Source: Amycolatopsis oliviviridis (GTDB lineage Bacteria; Actinomycetota; Actinomycetes; Mycobacteriales; Pseudonocardiaceae). From it: a stretch of 64,000 nucleotides of DNA. Below, one piece after another: positions 46,251 to 54,770 of this stretch. The stretch spans positions 124,001 through 188,000 of the forward strand of contig NZ_BNAY01000004.1 of NCBI RefSeq assembly GCF_014654365.1. Reading direction: 5' to 3'. The position numbers and the translations under genes are program-made. Under the pieces are notes generated by a model. It had not been told where the DNA came from. It worked only from the letters and a program-made list of their open reading frames with translations, and did not search any database. Every line of letters begins with the position of its first letter. The first letter of the stretch is position 1.

Positions 46251-46939
46251 CGCCGGGGCCATCCACTCACCCACGCCAACAGCTCCTCATCGCGCAGGGA
46301 GCCGATCACGACATCGGCGGGGAAGTCTTGATGCTTCAAAGTGGGCACGCCGATGACGGGCATCCCGGCCGTCCGCGCCGACCGGAGACCGGTCATCGAG
46401 TCCTCGAACGCCAGCGCGTCGGCGGGCTCGACGTCCAAGAGGCGGCAGGCGGTCAGGTACATCTCCGGATCCGGCTTCGGCGCCGTCACTTCGTCGGCGG
46501 CCAGTTTCACGGGAAACATTTCCGAAAGTCCGCCGCGAGCGAGCGCGGCGTCCAGGAGGGCTCGGGGCGAGTTGCTCGCGACGGCGACCGGAACGGCGGC
46601 GGCGGTCAGTTCGACCAACTCACGCGCGCCGGGCATCGCCTCCGCTTTCGCGGTCACGACCTCGGTCACCAACCTCAGCAACTCGTCCGCGATCTCGGTG
46701 CCGCCGCCGGGTTCGTCGAACGCCTTCGCCATCGCGTCGGCGGCGGCGGGGAGCGACTTGCCGATCACCAACGCCTTCTCGTCCGAACCGAACGGCAGAC
46801 CTTGCCGCGCGAACAGTTCGGTCTCGGCCACCGACCAACACGGCTCGGTGTCCATGAGCAATCCATCGCAGTCGAAGACCACCGCGCGCGGATTTCGACC
46901 GCCGAAGAGTCCCTTCACACTTGCCCCCAGTTCAAGCAC
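46247..46939 (-). CDS. HAD-superfamily phosphatase (phosphoglycolate/beta-PGM type)
   Basis: This encodes 230 residues; GTG 46939 is used but an in-frame GTG at 46918 may be the true start. HAD motif I is VVFDCDGLLMDTEP (DxDG), motif II is PVAVASNSPRALLDAAL (Ser), motif III Lys lies in EVTAPKPDPEMYL, and motif IV is DALAFEDSMTGLRSARTAGMPVIGV. The cap (SVAETELFARQGLPF) is the beta-phosphoglucomutase/phosphoglycolate phosphatase kind. The substrate is unknown. The stop overlaps the start of the next gene by 4 bases. Confidence 0.88.
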   Translation of the reverse strand: MLELGASVKGLFGGRNPRAVVFDCDGLLMDTEPCWSVAETELFARQGLPFGSDEKALVIGKSLPAAADAMAKAFDEPGGGTEIADELLRLVTEVVTAKAEAMPGARELVELTAAAVPVAVASNSPRALLDAALARGGLSEMFPVKLAADEVTAPKPDPEMYLTACRLLDVEPADALAFEDSMTGLRSARTAGMPVIGVPTLKHQDFPADVVIGSLRDEELLAWVSGWPRR

Positions 46940-47003
46940 TCAGCGTCACACTGCTGTCATCACACAGCTATCGTCACCGTGACAAAACGACCCGGGGTGA
47001 TCC

Positions 47004-48020
47004 CTAATCGGTTTCACGTGTCTGTTTTGCCTGATTTTCGTCCATCAGCGCGACGATGCGTTCAAGATCGTCCACCGAGCCGAATTCGAGCGTGATCCGG
47101 CCTTTCCGGCGACCGAGGTCGACCTTCACGCGAGTGTCGAAGCGGTCCGAAAGCCGGTTCGCCAGTTCCTGGAGACCGGGAGCCTGGATCGGCTTGCGGG
47201 GAGCGGGCTTCGGCTTGGCCGGCTTCTCGCTCTTTTTGAGCGTGACGGCTTCCTCGGTCGCGCGGACCGACATGCCCTCGGCGACGATCCGCGCGGCCAG
47301 CTCCTCCTGACTGTCGGCGTCTTCGAGTGAGAGCAGCGCCCGCGCGTGGCCCGCCGAAAGCACCCCGGCCGCGACCCGTCGCTGGACCGCGAGGGGGAGT
47401 TTGAGCAAGCGGATCGTGTTCGTGATGACCGGGCGGCTGCGCCCGATCCGGCCGGCCAGCTCCTCGTGCGTGACCGCGAACTCGTCGAGCAGCTGCTGAT
47501 ACGCGGCCGCCTCTTCTAGCGGATTGAGCTGAACGCGATGGATGTTCTCGAGCAGCGCGTCGCGCAGCATCGCCTCGTCGGCGGTCTGGCGGACGATCGC
47601 CGGGATCGCCTCCAGCTCCGCCAGCTGAGACGCGCGCAGCCGCCGCTCGCCCATGACGAGTTCGTACTCGTCGGTGCCGAGCTCCCGGACCACGATGGGC
47701 TGCATGAGCCCGAACTCGCGGATCGAGTGCTCCAGCTCGTTGAGCGCGTCTTCGTCGAAGACCTGCCGCGGCTGCTTCGGGTTCGGCTTGATCTGGCTGA
47801 CCGGCACCTCGCGGTAGACCGCGCCCGCGACCGTTCCGCCCTGAACACCGGCCGCACCGTTGGCCGCGAACCAGCCCTTGTCCTCCGGTCCGGACGAGCC
47901 GGCCGGGGGAGCGGGGACCGCGGTCGAACCGTTCTCGGCGGGGGCCGCGGAGCCCGGTGGCGGGCCCGTCGGGATCAGGGCGGCGAGCCCGCGCCCGAGC
48001 CCCCCTCTGCGCTCGCTCAT
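47004..48020 (-). CDS. parB: Chromosome partitioning protein ParB
   Basis: This encodes 338 residues from the ATG at 48020, overlapping the parA stop by 4 bases (ATGA). MSERRGGLGRGLAALIPTG is the standard actinobacterial N terminus. A variable linker leads to EVPVSQIKPNPKQPRQVFDEDALNELEHSIREFGLMQPIVVRELG and YELVMGERRLRASQLAELEAIPAIV, the CTP-binding GERRxR block. The HTH is TNTIRLLKLPLAVQRRVAAGVLSAGHARALL, and the C-terminal dimer domain ends the protein. It binds parS and moves by CTP switching. Three parS sites lie within 3 kb. Confidence 0.97.
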   Translation of the reverse strand: MSERRGGLGRGLAALIPTGPPPGSAAPAENGSTAVPAPPAGSSGPEDKGWFAANGAAGVQGGTVAGAVYREVPVSQIKPNPKQPRQVFDEDALNELEHSIREFGLMQPIVVRELGTDEYELVMGERRLRASQLAELEAIPAIVRQTADEAMLRDALLENIHRVQLNPLEEAAAYQQLLDEFAVTHEELAGRIGRSRPVITNTIRLLKLPLAVQRRVAAGVLSAGHARALLSLEDADSQEELAARIVAEGMSVRATEEAVTLKKSEKPAKPKPAPRKPIQAPGLQELANRLSDRFDTRVKVDLGRRKGRITLEFGSVDDLERIVALMDENQAKQTRETD

Positions 48021-48946
48021 GCCGTACCGCTCCTTTCTTTCATCTCCACCCCACGCTGCGCGATCTCCTTCGCCGCGTCCACGTAGCTCATCGCGCCCCG
48101 GGAACCCGGGTCGTACGCGAGGACCGTCTGCCCGTATCCGGGCGCCTCGGAGACCTTCACGCTGCGCGGGATGACGGTCTTCAGCACAGTGTCCCCGAAG
48201 TGGTTCCGGACCTCGTTCGTCACCTGATCGGCCAGCTTCGTCCGGCCGTCGTACATGGTGAGCAGAATCGTGGAGACGCTGAGTTCGCGGTTCAGGTGCG
48301 CCTGAACGAGCTCGATGTTGCTCAGCAGCTGCCCCAGACCTTCGAGCGCGTAGTACTCGCACTGGATCGGGATCAGCACCTCCTGCGCGGCGACCATCGC
48401 GTTGACGGTCAGCAGACCGAGCGACGGCGGGCAGTCGATGAAGACGTAGTCGACGCCGATCTCGTCGAGGATCTCGGACGAGAGCGCCTCCTTGAGCCGC
48501 ATCTCGCGGGACGCCATGGAGACGAGTTCGATCTCGGCACCGGCGAGGTCGATGGTCGCGGGCACGCAGTAGAGGTTGGGTGACTGCTCGCTCTGCTGCG
48601 CCGCCTCCGCGAGCGACACCTCACCGATCAGCACCTCGTAGATCGAGGGCGTGCCGGACCGGTGGTCGATGTCGAGCGCGGTGCTCGCGTTGCCCTGAGG
48701 GTCGAGGTCGATCACGAGCGTCTTGAGCCCGTGGACGGCCAGGGCGGCGGCGAGGTTCACCGTGCTCGTCGTCTTGCCGACGCCGCCCTTCTGGTTGGCG
48801 ACCGTCAGCACGCGCCGGCGGTTCGGCCGGGGGAGCGCGCCCTCCTTGGGGTGCAGCACGCTGGCGGCGCGGACGGCTTCTTCAGCGATGGGCGTCCAGC
48901 CGAGTTCGTGGCCAGTGCTCGCAGGGTCGGACGGTGGGGGAGTCAC
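48017..48946 (-). CDS. parA: Chromosome partitioning ATPase ParA
   Basis: This encodes 309 residues from GTG. Residues 1-40 are a variable head; the deviant Walker A is VANQKGGVGKTTSTVNLAAALA, Walker A' is VLIDLDPQGNASTAL (motif DPQG), and DYVFIDCPPSLGLLTVNAMVAAQEVLIPIQ is the Walker B region. It forms ATP-bound dimers on the nucleoid and moves ParB-parS. It is cotranscribed with and overlaps parB. The upstream gap contains a parS site. Confidence 0.97.
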   Translation of the reverse strand: MTPPPSDPASTGHELGWTPIAEEAVRAASVLHPKEGALPRPNRRRVLTVANQKGGVGKTTSTVNLAAALAVHGLKTLVIDLDPQGNASTALDIDHRSGTPSIYEVLIGEVSLAEAAQQSEQSPNLYCVPATIDLAGAEIELVSMASREMRLKEALSSEILDEIGVDYVFIDCPPSLGLLTVNAMVAAQEVLIPIQCEYYALEGLGQLLSNIELVQAHLNRELSVSTILLTMYDGRTKLADQVTNEVRNHFGDTVLKTVIPRSVKVSEAPGYGQTVLAYDPGSRGAMSYVDAAKEIAQRGVEMKERSGTA

Positions 48947-48991
48947 CGGTCTCGAGCCTCCTCTGTATTAGACGTTGGAGTCGTTCTGCGT

Positions 48992-49007
48992 TGTTTCACG
49001 TGGAACC
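48992..49007. promoter_or_regulatory. parS site
   Basis: TGTTTCACGTGGAACC matches the parS consensus TGTTTCACGTGAAACA at 14 of 16 positions, in the parA-rsmG gap. Confidence 0.8.
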
Positions 49008-49010
49008 GGA

Positions 49011-49691
49011 CTAGCTGCGCCTGCCGCGCTGGCGCGACGGCTTCGGGGGCAGGCGGTGGATCACGACGACCGTGCTGGGGACTTCGAGCACCTTCGTGCC
49101 GCACTCGAAGACTTCCGGCTCGCCGCCGCCTGCCTTCCGGACGGCGGCGCGATCGCGTTCGATTTCCTCTCCGGCGCTCGCTCCTTTGAGGGCGACCAGA
49201 GATCCTTGCGAGCGCACGAGCGGGAGGCACCAGTTCGCGAGCCGGGCCAAGGGAGCGACCGCCCGGGCGGTGACGACATCCGCGCCACCGAGCTCCTCGC
49301 GTACCTGCCGCTCTTCCGCGCGCCCGCGGACAACGGTGATGGGGAGTTCCAGCTTCTCGGCAACCTCGGCCAGCCAGTCGACCCGGCGGGCCATCGGTTC
49401 GAGCAGAACGATATCGAGGTCCGGTCGGCTGATCGCGAGCGGTACACCCGGAAGCCCGGCACCCGACCCGACATCGACCACACGCGCGCCGTCGGGGATC
49501 CGCTCACCGATCACGGCGGAGTTCAGGACGTGCCGCTCCCAGAGACGGTCGACCTCACGGGGTCCGATGAGCCCGCGCTCGACGCCGTGGCGCTCCAGCA
49601 GTTCGACGTAGCCGATGGCTTGCTCGACGCGGTCTCCGAATACTTCCGACGCCGCACTCCGTACCGATGCGGCGACCCCGTCCAAGCCCAC
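49011..49691 (-). CDS. rsmG: 16S rRNA m7G527 methyltransferase RsmG (GidB)
   Basis: This encodes 226 residues. LLERHGVERGLIGPREVDRLWERHVLNS is the RsmG head, RVVDVGSGAGLPGVPLAI is the SAM-binding motif I, and IVLLEPMARRVDWLAEVAEKL follows. The C-terminal tail is basic (HRLPPKPSRQRGRRS). It methylates G527 of 16S rRNA, and its loss gives low-level streptomycin resistance. It belongs to the parAB-rsmG-jag-yidC order, equivalent to Rv3919c. Confidence 0.95.
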   Translation of the reverse strand: MGLDGVAASVRSAASEVFGDRVEQAIGYVELLERHGVERGLIGPREVDRLWERHVLNSAVIGERIPDGARVVDVGSGAGLPGVPLAISRPDLDIVLLEPMARRVDWLAEVAEKLELPITVVRGRAEERQVREELGGADVVTARAVAPLARLANWCLPLVRSQGSLVALKGASAGEEIERDRAAVRKAGGGEPEVFECGTKVLEVPSTVVVIHRLPPKPSRQRGRRS

Positions 49692-49713
49692 TCTCTCTCC
49701 TCAACCTCGACGC

Positions 49714-49729
49714 CGTTTCACGTGAAACG
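49714..49729. promoter_or_regulatory. parS site upstream of rsmG
   Basis: CGTTTCACGTGAAACG has the perfect GTTTCACGTGAAAC palindrome core. Confidence 0.85.
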
Positions 49730-49784
49730 CGCTCCGACTGATTGTCCATGACGTCGACCGCAAAGCGGGGAGACAGACCGAAGT

Positions 49785-49793
49785 TGTGGACAA
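49785..49793. promoter_or_regulatory. DnaA box between two parS sites
   Basis: TGTGGACAA is a perfect TTGTCCACA box on the minus strand, placed between the parS sites at 49714 and 49810. Confidence 0.65.
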
Positions 49794-49809
49794 CTCCACT
49801 CGCCTCGCG

Positions 49810-49825
49810 CGTTTCACGTGAAACG
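49810..49825. promoter_or_regulatory. parS site between rsmG and jag
   Basis: CGTTTCACGTGAAACG again contains the perfect GTTTCACGTGAAAC core. Confidence 0.85.
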
Positions 49826-49844
49826 CCACGCGTGTAATTCGCAC

Positions 49845-49870
49845 CAGGGGTCGCTCGCGAGCGACCCCTG
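49845..49870. repeat. Perfect 26-bp palindrome
   Basis: CAGGGGTCGCTCG (49845-49857) and its exact complement meet with no loop. TATATAAGG follows. It may form a cruciform or a terminator. Confidence 0.7.
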
Positions 49871-49879
49871 TATATAAGG

Positions 49880-49911
49880 AAGCGGCCCGCCGGATGACCG
49901 GCGGGCCGCTT
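49880..49911 (-). terminator. Terminator after jag
   Basis: Arms AAGCGGCCCGCCGG (49880-49893) and CCGGCGGGCCGCTT (49898-49911) are perfect complements with a 4-base loop. On the minus strand it is followed by CCTTATATA. Confidence 0.75.
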
Positions 49912-49926
49912 CGCGCAAAGAATCCG

Positions 49927-50484
49927 TCAGGCGGGGAAGATGACGACCCGGCGCTTCGGGTCCTCTCCTTCGCTCTCGCTCTTGACGCCGTCGACGGCGG
50001 CGACCGCGTCGTGCACGACCTTCCGCTCGAACGGGCTCATCGGCTGAAGCCGGACCCGCTCGCCGGAGGAGACCACCGTCTCCGCGGTCGAGCGGCCGAG
50101 CTCGCGAAGCTCCTCGCGACGGTCCGCGCGCCAGCCCGCGATGTCCAGCATCAGGCGGCTCCGTGAGCCGGTCTCCTGCTGGACCGCCAGCCGCGTCAGC
50201 TCCTGCAGCGCCTCGAGGACGGTGCCGCGCGGTCCGACGAGCTTCTCCAGATCCTCGCCACCGTCGATGCTGACGATCGCGCGGCCCGCTTCGACATCGA
50301 GGTCGATGTCTCCGTCGTAGTCCAGAAGGTCGAGCAGCCGCTCGAGGTAGTCGCCGGCGATGTCGCCCTCCTTCACGAGGACGTCGTCGTCGACACCTCC
50401 CTTGCGAGCGGTCTCCTCAGCGGCGCCTTCGACCTCGGCCGCGCTGTTCTCTTCGGCGTCGATCGTGTCGATCGTCTCCGCCAT
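49927..50484 (-). CDS. Jag/KhpB RNA-binding protein (KH and R3H domains)
   Basis: This encodes 185 residues from ATG. The head is acidic (MAETIDTIDAEENSAAEVEGAAEE). The KH domain is DIDLDVEAGRAIVSIDGGEDLEKLVGPRGTVLEALQELTRLA with the G-P-R-G loop in place of GxxG. The R3H domain is SRLMLDIAGWRADRREELRELGRSTAETVVSSGERVRLQPMSPFERKVVHDAVAAVDGVKSESEGEDPKRRVVI with the R-x3-H-like block. The N-terminal jag domain seen in Bacillus is absent, as is normal in actinobacteria (Rv3920c). It binds RNA; the targets are unknown here. Confidence 0.9.
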   Translation of the reverse strand: MAETIDTIDAEENSAAEVEGAAEETARKGGVDDDVLVKEGDIAGDYLERLLDLLDYDGDIDLDVEAGRAIVSIDGGEDLEKLVGPRGTVLEALQELTRLAVQQETGSRSRLMLDIAGWRADRREELRELGRSTAETVVSSGERVRLQPMSPFERKVVHDAVAAVDGVKSESEGEDPKRRVVIFPA

Positions 50485-50514
50485 TGTTGGTCTCCTCTCC
50501 AGCCCGGATCGGCG

Positions 50515-51618
50515 TCAGCGACGCTTCCGGCCCGATTTCTTAGTCGAGTCCGAGATGAGACCGGGCGTGTCCGCGCCGCTCTCCTTCGAGCCGTTCGTCG
50601 TCGGCTCGGCTGATGCGTTCTTGGTGTCCTTCTTCTCCGCGGTGGCGGAACCGGTTTGGGCGAAGCCGTGGGGCGAGCCCGCCTTCTTGACCTGACCGGT
50701 GGAGGACGGCTTGTTCTTCTTCTGCTGGACGGGCTTCTGGCCGGGGCGCGGCGCGGTCGGCTTCTGGCCCGGCTTCGGGCCGAGGTTCGCGCGCTTCTCC
50801 TTCTCGGCTTCCTTGCGGGCCTCTTCTTCCTTGTCGATCCGCGTGTAGACGAGGCGCTGCTGCATCAGGGTCCAGCCGTTGTTCGCGAGCCAGTAGAAGA
50901 GCAGGCCGACCGGGAACAGCGCACCGAAGACGAGGACACCGAGCGGGAAGATGTACATCGTCAGCTTGTTCATCATCGCGGTCTGCGGGGTCGCCGACTC
51001 GGGGTTCTGACGCTGGACCGAGTGACGCGCGGTGAGGTGCGTGGCGATGCTCGCGACGATCATCAGCGGGATCGCGACCGGGGCGACGCCCCAGTGGAAA
51101 CCGGCGACCGTGTTGCCACCGCTGACCACCCCGACGCCGGTGTAGATGGCGTCGCCGAGGGTGACACCGAAGATCTTCGCGTGAACGTACGACTCGACAC
51201 CGGCCTGGGTGAAGAAGTAGTTCTCGGTCTTCGGGCCGCCGTACGGGTTGATCGTGAACATCCGCAGCACGTGGTTCAGACCGATGAAGACCGGGATCTG
51301 CAGCAGCATCGGCAGGCAGCTGCCCAGCGGGTTGACGCCGTGCTCCTTCTGGAGCTTCTGCATCTCCATCGCCTGGCGCTGCCGGTCGTTCGCGTACTTC
51401 TTCTGGATCTTCTTCATCTCCGGCGCGAAGTCCTGCATCTTCTTCATCGACCGGACCTGGTTCACGAACGGCTTGAACATGATGCCGCGGACCGTGAACG
51501 TCAAGAAGATGATCGCGAGGATCCAGGAGATCGCGTTCGACTCGCCGAGCACGAACCCGAAGACCTTGTGCCAACACCACAAGATGAAGGACACGGGGTA
51601 GTAGATGAAGTCGAGCAC
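50515..51618 (-). CDS. yidC: Membrane insertase YidC
   Basis: This encodes 367 residues from the GTG at 51618 (GAGGAG upstream); longer frames reach into yidD. The first helix is LDFIYYPVSFILWCWHKVF, followed by GESNAISWILAIIFLTFTVRGIMFKPFVNQVRSMKKMQDFAPEMKKIQKKYAND and a coiled region with KLQKEHGVNPLGSCLPMLLQIPVFIGLNHVL. Further helices are AIPLMIVASIATHLTA and LTMYIFPLGVLVFGALFPVGLLFYWLANNGWTLMQQRLVY. The tail is a long basic stretch rich in Lys, Gln and Pro. It inserts proteins into the membrane, alone or with Sec. Equivalent to Rv3921c. Confidence 0.95.
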   Translation of the reverse strand: MLDFIYYPVSFILWCWHKVFGFVLGESNAISWILAIIFLTFTVRGIMFKPFVNQVRSMKKMQDFAPEMKKIQKKYANDRQRQAMEMQKLQKEHGVNPLGSCLPMLLQIPVFIGLNHVLRMFTINPYGGPKTENYFFTQAGVESYVHAKIFGVTLGDAIYTGVGVVSGGNTVAGFHWGVAPVAIPLMIVASIATHLTARHSVQRQNPESATPQTAMMNKLTMYIFPLGVLVFGALFPVGLLFYWLANNGWTLMQQRLVYTRIDKEEEARKEAEKEKRANLGPKPGQKPTAPRPGQKPVQQKKNKPSSTGQVKKAGSPHGFAQTGSATAEKKDTKNASAEPTTNGSKESGADTPGLISDSTKKSGRKRR

Positions 51619-51622
51619 TGAG

Positions 51623-51928
51623 CTACTCCTCGATCGGTGTTTCAGGTCGGCGGTGGCGCCACGAGAACGTCTCGGGTACCGGATCGCGGCCGGGCATGGT
51701 CCATGGGCCACAGCGCAGCAAACGCCGGACCGCGAGATAGGTGCCGCGGCCGGCGCCGTGCCGGGTCAGTGCCTCGACGGCGTACGCGCTACAGCTCGGG
51801 TAGAACCGGCACGCCGGAGGAAGGAAGGGGGAGATCGCCTTGCGGTACAGCTTGATGGGCAGGAGCAGCACCCATGCCACCGGGCCGGGCCGGGCGTCTT
51901 CGGTGGTCTCGTTCTCGGTGGCTCGCAT
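51623..51928 (-). CDS. yidD: Membrane protein insertion efficiency factor YidD
   Basis: This encodes 101 residues. VAWVLLLPIKLYRKAISPFLPPACRFYPSCSAYAVEALTRHGAGRGTYLAVRRLLRCGPW carries the family's CRFxPSCSxY and RCxPW motifs. It lies between rnpA and yidC, with a gap of only a few bases on each side. It aids YidC-dependent insertion at the membrane. Confidence 0.95.
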   Translation of the reverse strand: MRATENETTEDARPGPVAWVLLLPIKLYRKAISPFLPPACRFYPSCSAYAVEALTRHGAGRGTYLAVRRLLRCGPWTMPGRDPVPETFSWRHRRPETPIEE

Positions 51929-51932
51929 GCCG

Positions 51933-52343
51933 TTACACCGCTGATCCGTTGTCGGGGGGTCGCGTCTCGCGGGACTTCCCGGCGACGGCGGATTGCCCGG
52001 ACAACCCGAGACGCCGCAAAGACGCGTCGAGGTCCGAGCCGAGTTCCGCGCTGGACGCGTCCGCGGCCGGTGGTAGTGCCCGTATCACCAACGAGCTCCC
52101 GGGCGGCAGTGTTCCGATCCGGTCGGAAATGAGATGCCTCAACCGGCGGCTCACCCGGTGGCGGACCACCGAGTTCCCCACGGCCTTGCTCACCACAAAA
52201 CCCGCCCGCGCCGCTTCGGCGGCATCGGACGGGTCCGTGGTCAACGCATGGACGACGAGGCGGCGCCTGCCTGCCTTGGCCCCACGCCGCATCACGGCAC
52301 GGAAATCCTCACTGCGCCGCAACCGTGCGGCGACCGGCAGCAC
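51933..52343 (-). CDS. rnpA: Ribonuclease P protein component
   Basis: This encodes 136 residues from GTG. It begins LPVAARLRRSEDFRAVMRRGAKAGRRRLVVHAL and has GFVVSKAVGNSVVRHRVSRRLRHLI, the RNR signature block of RnpA (here SVVRHRVSRRL). It is very basic. With the RNA subunit (not in this window) it trims tRNA 5' ends. The C-terminal 35 residues are extra and low-complexity. It follows rpmH directly (24-base gap). Confidence 0.95.
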   Translation of the reverse strand: MLPVAARLRRSEDFRAVMRRGAKAGRRRLVVHALTTDPSDAAEAARAGFVVSKAVGNSVVRHRVSRRLRHLISDRIGTLPPGSSLVIRALPPAADASSAELGSDLDASLRRLGLSGQSAVAGKSRETRPPDNGSAV

Positions 52344-52366
52344 GACGTCCCTCGACGGCGGCCGGA

Positions 52367-52510
52367 TCAGGCGGACAGCGCGCCGCGGCCCTTGCGACGG
52401 CGAGCCGCCAGGATGGCCCGGCCGGCGCGGGTCCGCATCCGCAGCCGGAACCCGTGGACCCGGGCGCGTCGGCGGTTGTTCGGCTGGAAGGTGCGCTTAC
52501 CCTTGCTCAC
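52367..52510 (-). CDS. rpmH: 50S ribosomal protein L34
   Basis: This encodes 47 residues from the GTG at 52510 (SKGKRTFQPNNRRRARVHGFRLRMRTRAGRAILAARRRKGRGALSA) with AGGAGAAG upstream. It matches bacterial L34 almost end to end (KRTFQPxxRxRxxxHGFRxRMxTxxGRxVLxxRRxKGRxxL). It is the first gene of the minus-strand rpmH-rnpA-yidD-yidC-jag-rsmG-parAB run, divergent from dnaA. Confidence 0.97.
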   Translation of the reverse strand: MSKGKRTFQPNNRRRARVHGFRLRMRTRAGRAILAARRRKGRGALSA

Positions 52511-53112
52511 GACTAACTTCTCCTGTTTCTCGGCCGCCGGGAACGGTTCGACCCGTTCCTGGCGTGTCGTGCTGACGCACGGCAGTCTCTGGTGTCTCCT
52601 ACCAACGTGTGGCCTCGTCACGTCGAGCGACGACAACGTGGGCACGCGAAACGCCCCCGCTGTATACGGGAGACCTTACGAGGGTACGCACCCACCGCCA
52701 GGGCCCGGCAGGCACCCCCTCGACCACGGACCGCGACCGTACCGGGAGAGTGATCACCGACGACGCGAGGGCATCGAATGGCAACACGCCGTACACCGTG
52801 AAATGCTTGCGCGCGAGGACGCCTTGTGGCAACGAGCGGGGCTTGTTAGCGTGCCCCTCCCGGGTTTTCGCCGAGGTGGAACGGTGCAGGCGCCCGGGTG
52901 TCCTTGGGGATGTGGAGGCGTCCCGTCGGCATACGTCGATCCCGCAGGTGGGCTCACCGCGGGTCGCCGTACATTAGTGCACAGCTGTGGACAACTATGT
53001 GGATATTTGCTGTGCGCATGAGCCGATCGGGCCATGATGACGCTCGACCCGGCGTTTCGGGCCGCTGAGTGATCTCACGCACGCACCGAATGAGGGGAGG
53101 GGAGTCAGGCAG
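52511..53112. other. rpmH-dnaA divergent promoter region
   Basis: There is no gene in these 602 bases. They hold the rpmH leader with a GGAACGG/CCGTTCC hairpin (52540-52559), a TACATT -10 box for dnaA at 52970-52975, and two DnaA boxes at 52986-53006. Confidence 0.7.
52986..53006. promoter_or_regulatory. DnaA boxes at the dnaA promoter
   Basis: TGTGGACAA (52986-52994, perfect TTGTCCACA on the minus strand) and TGTGGATAT (52998-53006) lie just after the TACATT box, so DnaA can repress its own gene. Confidence 0.65.
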
Positions 53113-54747
53113 GTGTCCGATCACCAGCACAATCTTGGCGTCATCTGGGAACAGGTCGTGCGCGAGCTGTCCGATGGCACCCTCTCCCCGCAGCAGCGCG
53201 CCTGGATGCGGGTGACCCGGCCGATCGGCCTGCTCGACGGCACCGCGCTCCTCGCCGCTCCCAGCGACTTCGCCAAGGAAGCGATCGAACGCGCCCTCCG
53301 CGGCGCGATCACCGAAGCCCTCTCGCGCCGGCTCGGCCGCGCGGTCTCCCTCGCGGTGAAGGTCGACAGCACCGAGACGCACACCTCGATGCCGCCTCCC
53401 GCTCCCGGTCCTCGCTACGACCCTTCACCCGGCCGGGTGGAAAACGGGTCCGGCCCGGTGCCGGGTACCCCACCACTGCCCGACGGTGACGGCATGCTGT
53501 CCCCGACCAGGCCCCGGCCCGAGCCTCCGAAGCCGAGGCCGCCGAGGCAGCGGCCGCCGGTGGACAACAGCCTGAACGATGGCGACGACAGCGATGAAGA
53601 AGTCGACGAAGAGGGCGAGGCCCTCGCCGCCGTGACCGAGATCTGGCCGACGTTCTCCGGCCAGCCGATCGCGGGTCAGCCCTACACCGCGCCGGCGCAG
53701 CCGCAGACGTCGAAGACGAAGCTCAACGAGAAATACACGTTCGACACCTTCGTCATCGGCGCGTCGAACCGCTTCGCGCACGCGGCCGCGGTCGCCGTCG
53801 CCGAAGCACCGGCGCGCGCGTACAACCCGTTGTTCATCTGGGGAGAGTCCGGACTCGGGAAGACCCACCTGCTGCACGCCGTCGGGCACTACGCCCAGCG
53901 GCTGTTCCCCGGCATGCGCGTGCGGTACGTGTCGACCGAAGAGTTCACCAACGACTTCATCAACTCGCTGCGGGACGACCGCAAGGTCGCCTTCCAGCGC
54001 CGCTACCGCGACATCGACATCCTGCTCGTCGACGACATCCAGTTCCTGGAAGGCAAAGAAGGTACGCAGGAAGAGTTCTTCCACACCTTCAACACCCTCC
54101 ACAACGCGAACAAGCAGATCGTCGTCTCCTCCGACCGCCCGCCGAAGCGCCTCGAAACGCTGGAAGACCGGCTGCGCACGCGGTTCGAGTGGGGCCTCAT
54201 CACCGACATCCAGCCGCCGGAACTCGAAACGCGGATCGCGATCCTTCGCAAGAAGGCCGCGCAGGACCGGCTCGCGGTTCCGGGTGAGGTCCTGGAGTTC
54301 ATCGCTTCGCGCGTCGAGGCGAACATCCGGGAACTCGAAGGCGCGCTCATCCGCGTCACCGCCTTCGCGTCGCTGAACCAGCAGCCGGTCGACGTCGCGC
54401 TCGCCGAAATCGTGCTCCGGGACCTCATCCCGGATTCGCACGCGCCGGAGATCACCGCGCCGACCATCATGGGTGTCACGTCCGAGTTCTTCGACGTGAC
54501 CCTCGACGATCTCTGCGGGCCCGGAAAGACGAAGGCGCTCGCGACCGCGCGTCAGATCGCGATGTACCTCTGCCGCGAACTGACGGACATGTCGCTGCCG
54601 AAGATCGGGCAGACCTTCGGCGGCCGCGACCACACGACGGTCATGCACGCGGACAAGAAGATCCGCAAGGAGATGGCCGAACGACGGCGCATCTACGACC
54701 AGGTCCAGGAGCTGACCTCCAGGATCAAACAGCGCGCACGCCAGTAA
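53113..54747 (+). CDS. dnaA: Chromosomal replication initiator DnaA
   Basis: This encodes 544 residues from GTG. Domain I (1-90) starts SDHQHNLGVIWEQVVRELSDGTLSPQQRAWMRVTRP. Domain II (90-210) is a long Pro/acidic linker. Domain III has the Walker A WGESGLGKTHLLHAVGHYAQ (GK at about 248-249), Walker B DIDILLVDDIQFLEG and the sensor SSDRPPKRLETLEDRLRTRFEWGLITDI. Domain IV ends with the DnaA signature GGRDHTTVMHADKKI (about 500) that reads DnaA boxes. ATP-bound DnaA opens oriC, which lies directly downstream. Confidence 0.99.
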   Translation: MSDHQHNLGVIWEQVVRELSDGTLSPQQRAWMRVTRPIGLLDGTALLAAPSDFAKEAIERALRGAITEALSRRLGRAVSLAVKVDSTETHTSMPPPAPGPRYDPSPGRVENGSGPVPGTPPLPDGDGMLSPTRPRPEPPKPRPPRQRPPVDNSLNDGDDSDEEVDEEGEALAAVTEIWPTFSGQPIAGQPYTAPAQPQTSKTKLNEKYTFDTFVIGASNRFAHAAAVAVAEAPARAYNPLFIWGESGLGKTHLLHAVGHYAQRLFPGMRVRYVSTEEFTNDFINSLRDDRKVAFQRRYRDIDILLVDDIQFLEGKEGTQEEFFHTFNTLHNANKQIVVSSDRPPKRLETLEDRLRTRFEWGLITDIQPPELETRIAILRKKAAQDRLAVPGEVLEFIASRVEANIRELEGALIRVTAFASLNQQPVDVALAEIVLRDLIPDSHAPEITAPTIMGVTSEFFDVTLDDLCGPGKTKALATARQIAMYLCRELTDMSLPKIGQTFGGRDHTTVMHADKKIRKEMAERRRIYDQVQELTSRIKQRARQ

Positions 54748-54770
54748 TCCCTTAGCACACAAGGCTTTCA

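Noticed and set aside
52134..53021. 295-residue plus-strand open frame in the rpmH-dnaA region
   Set aside because: It overlaps rnpA and rpmH antisense and continues through the promoter region without any domain or ribosome site.
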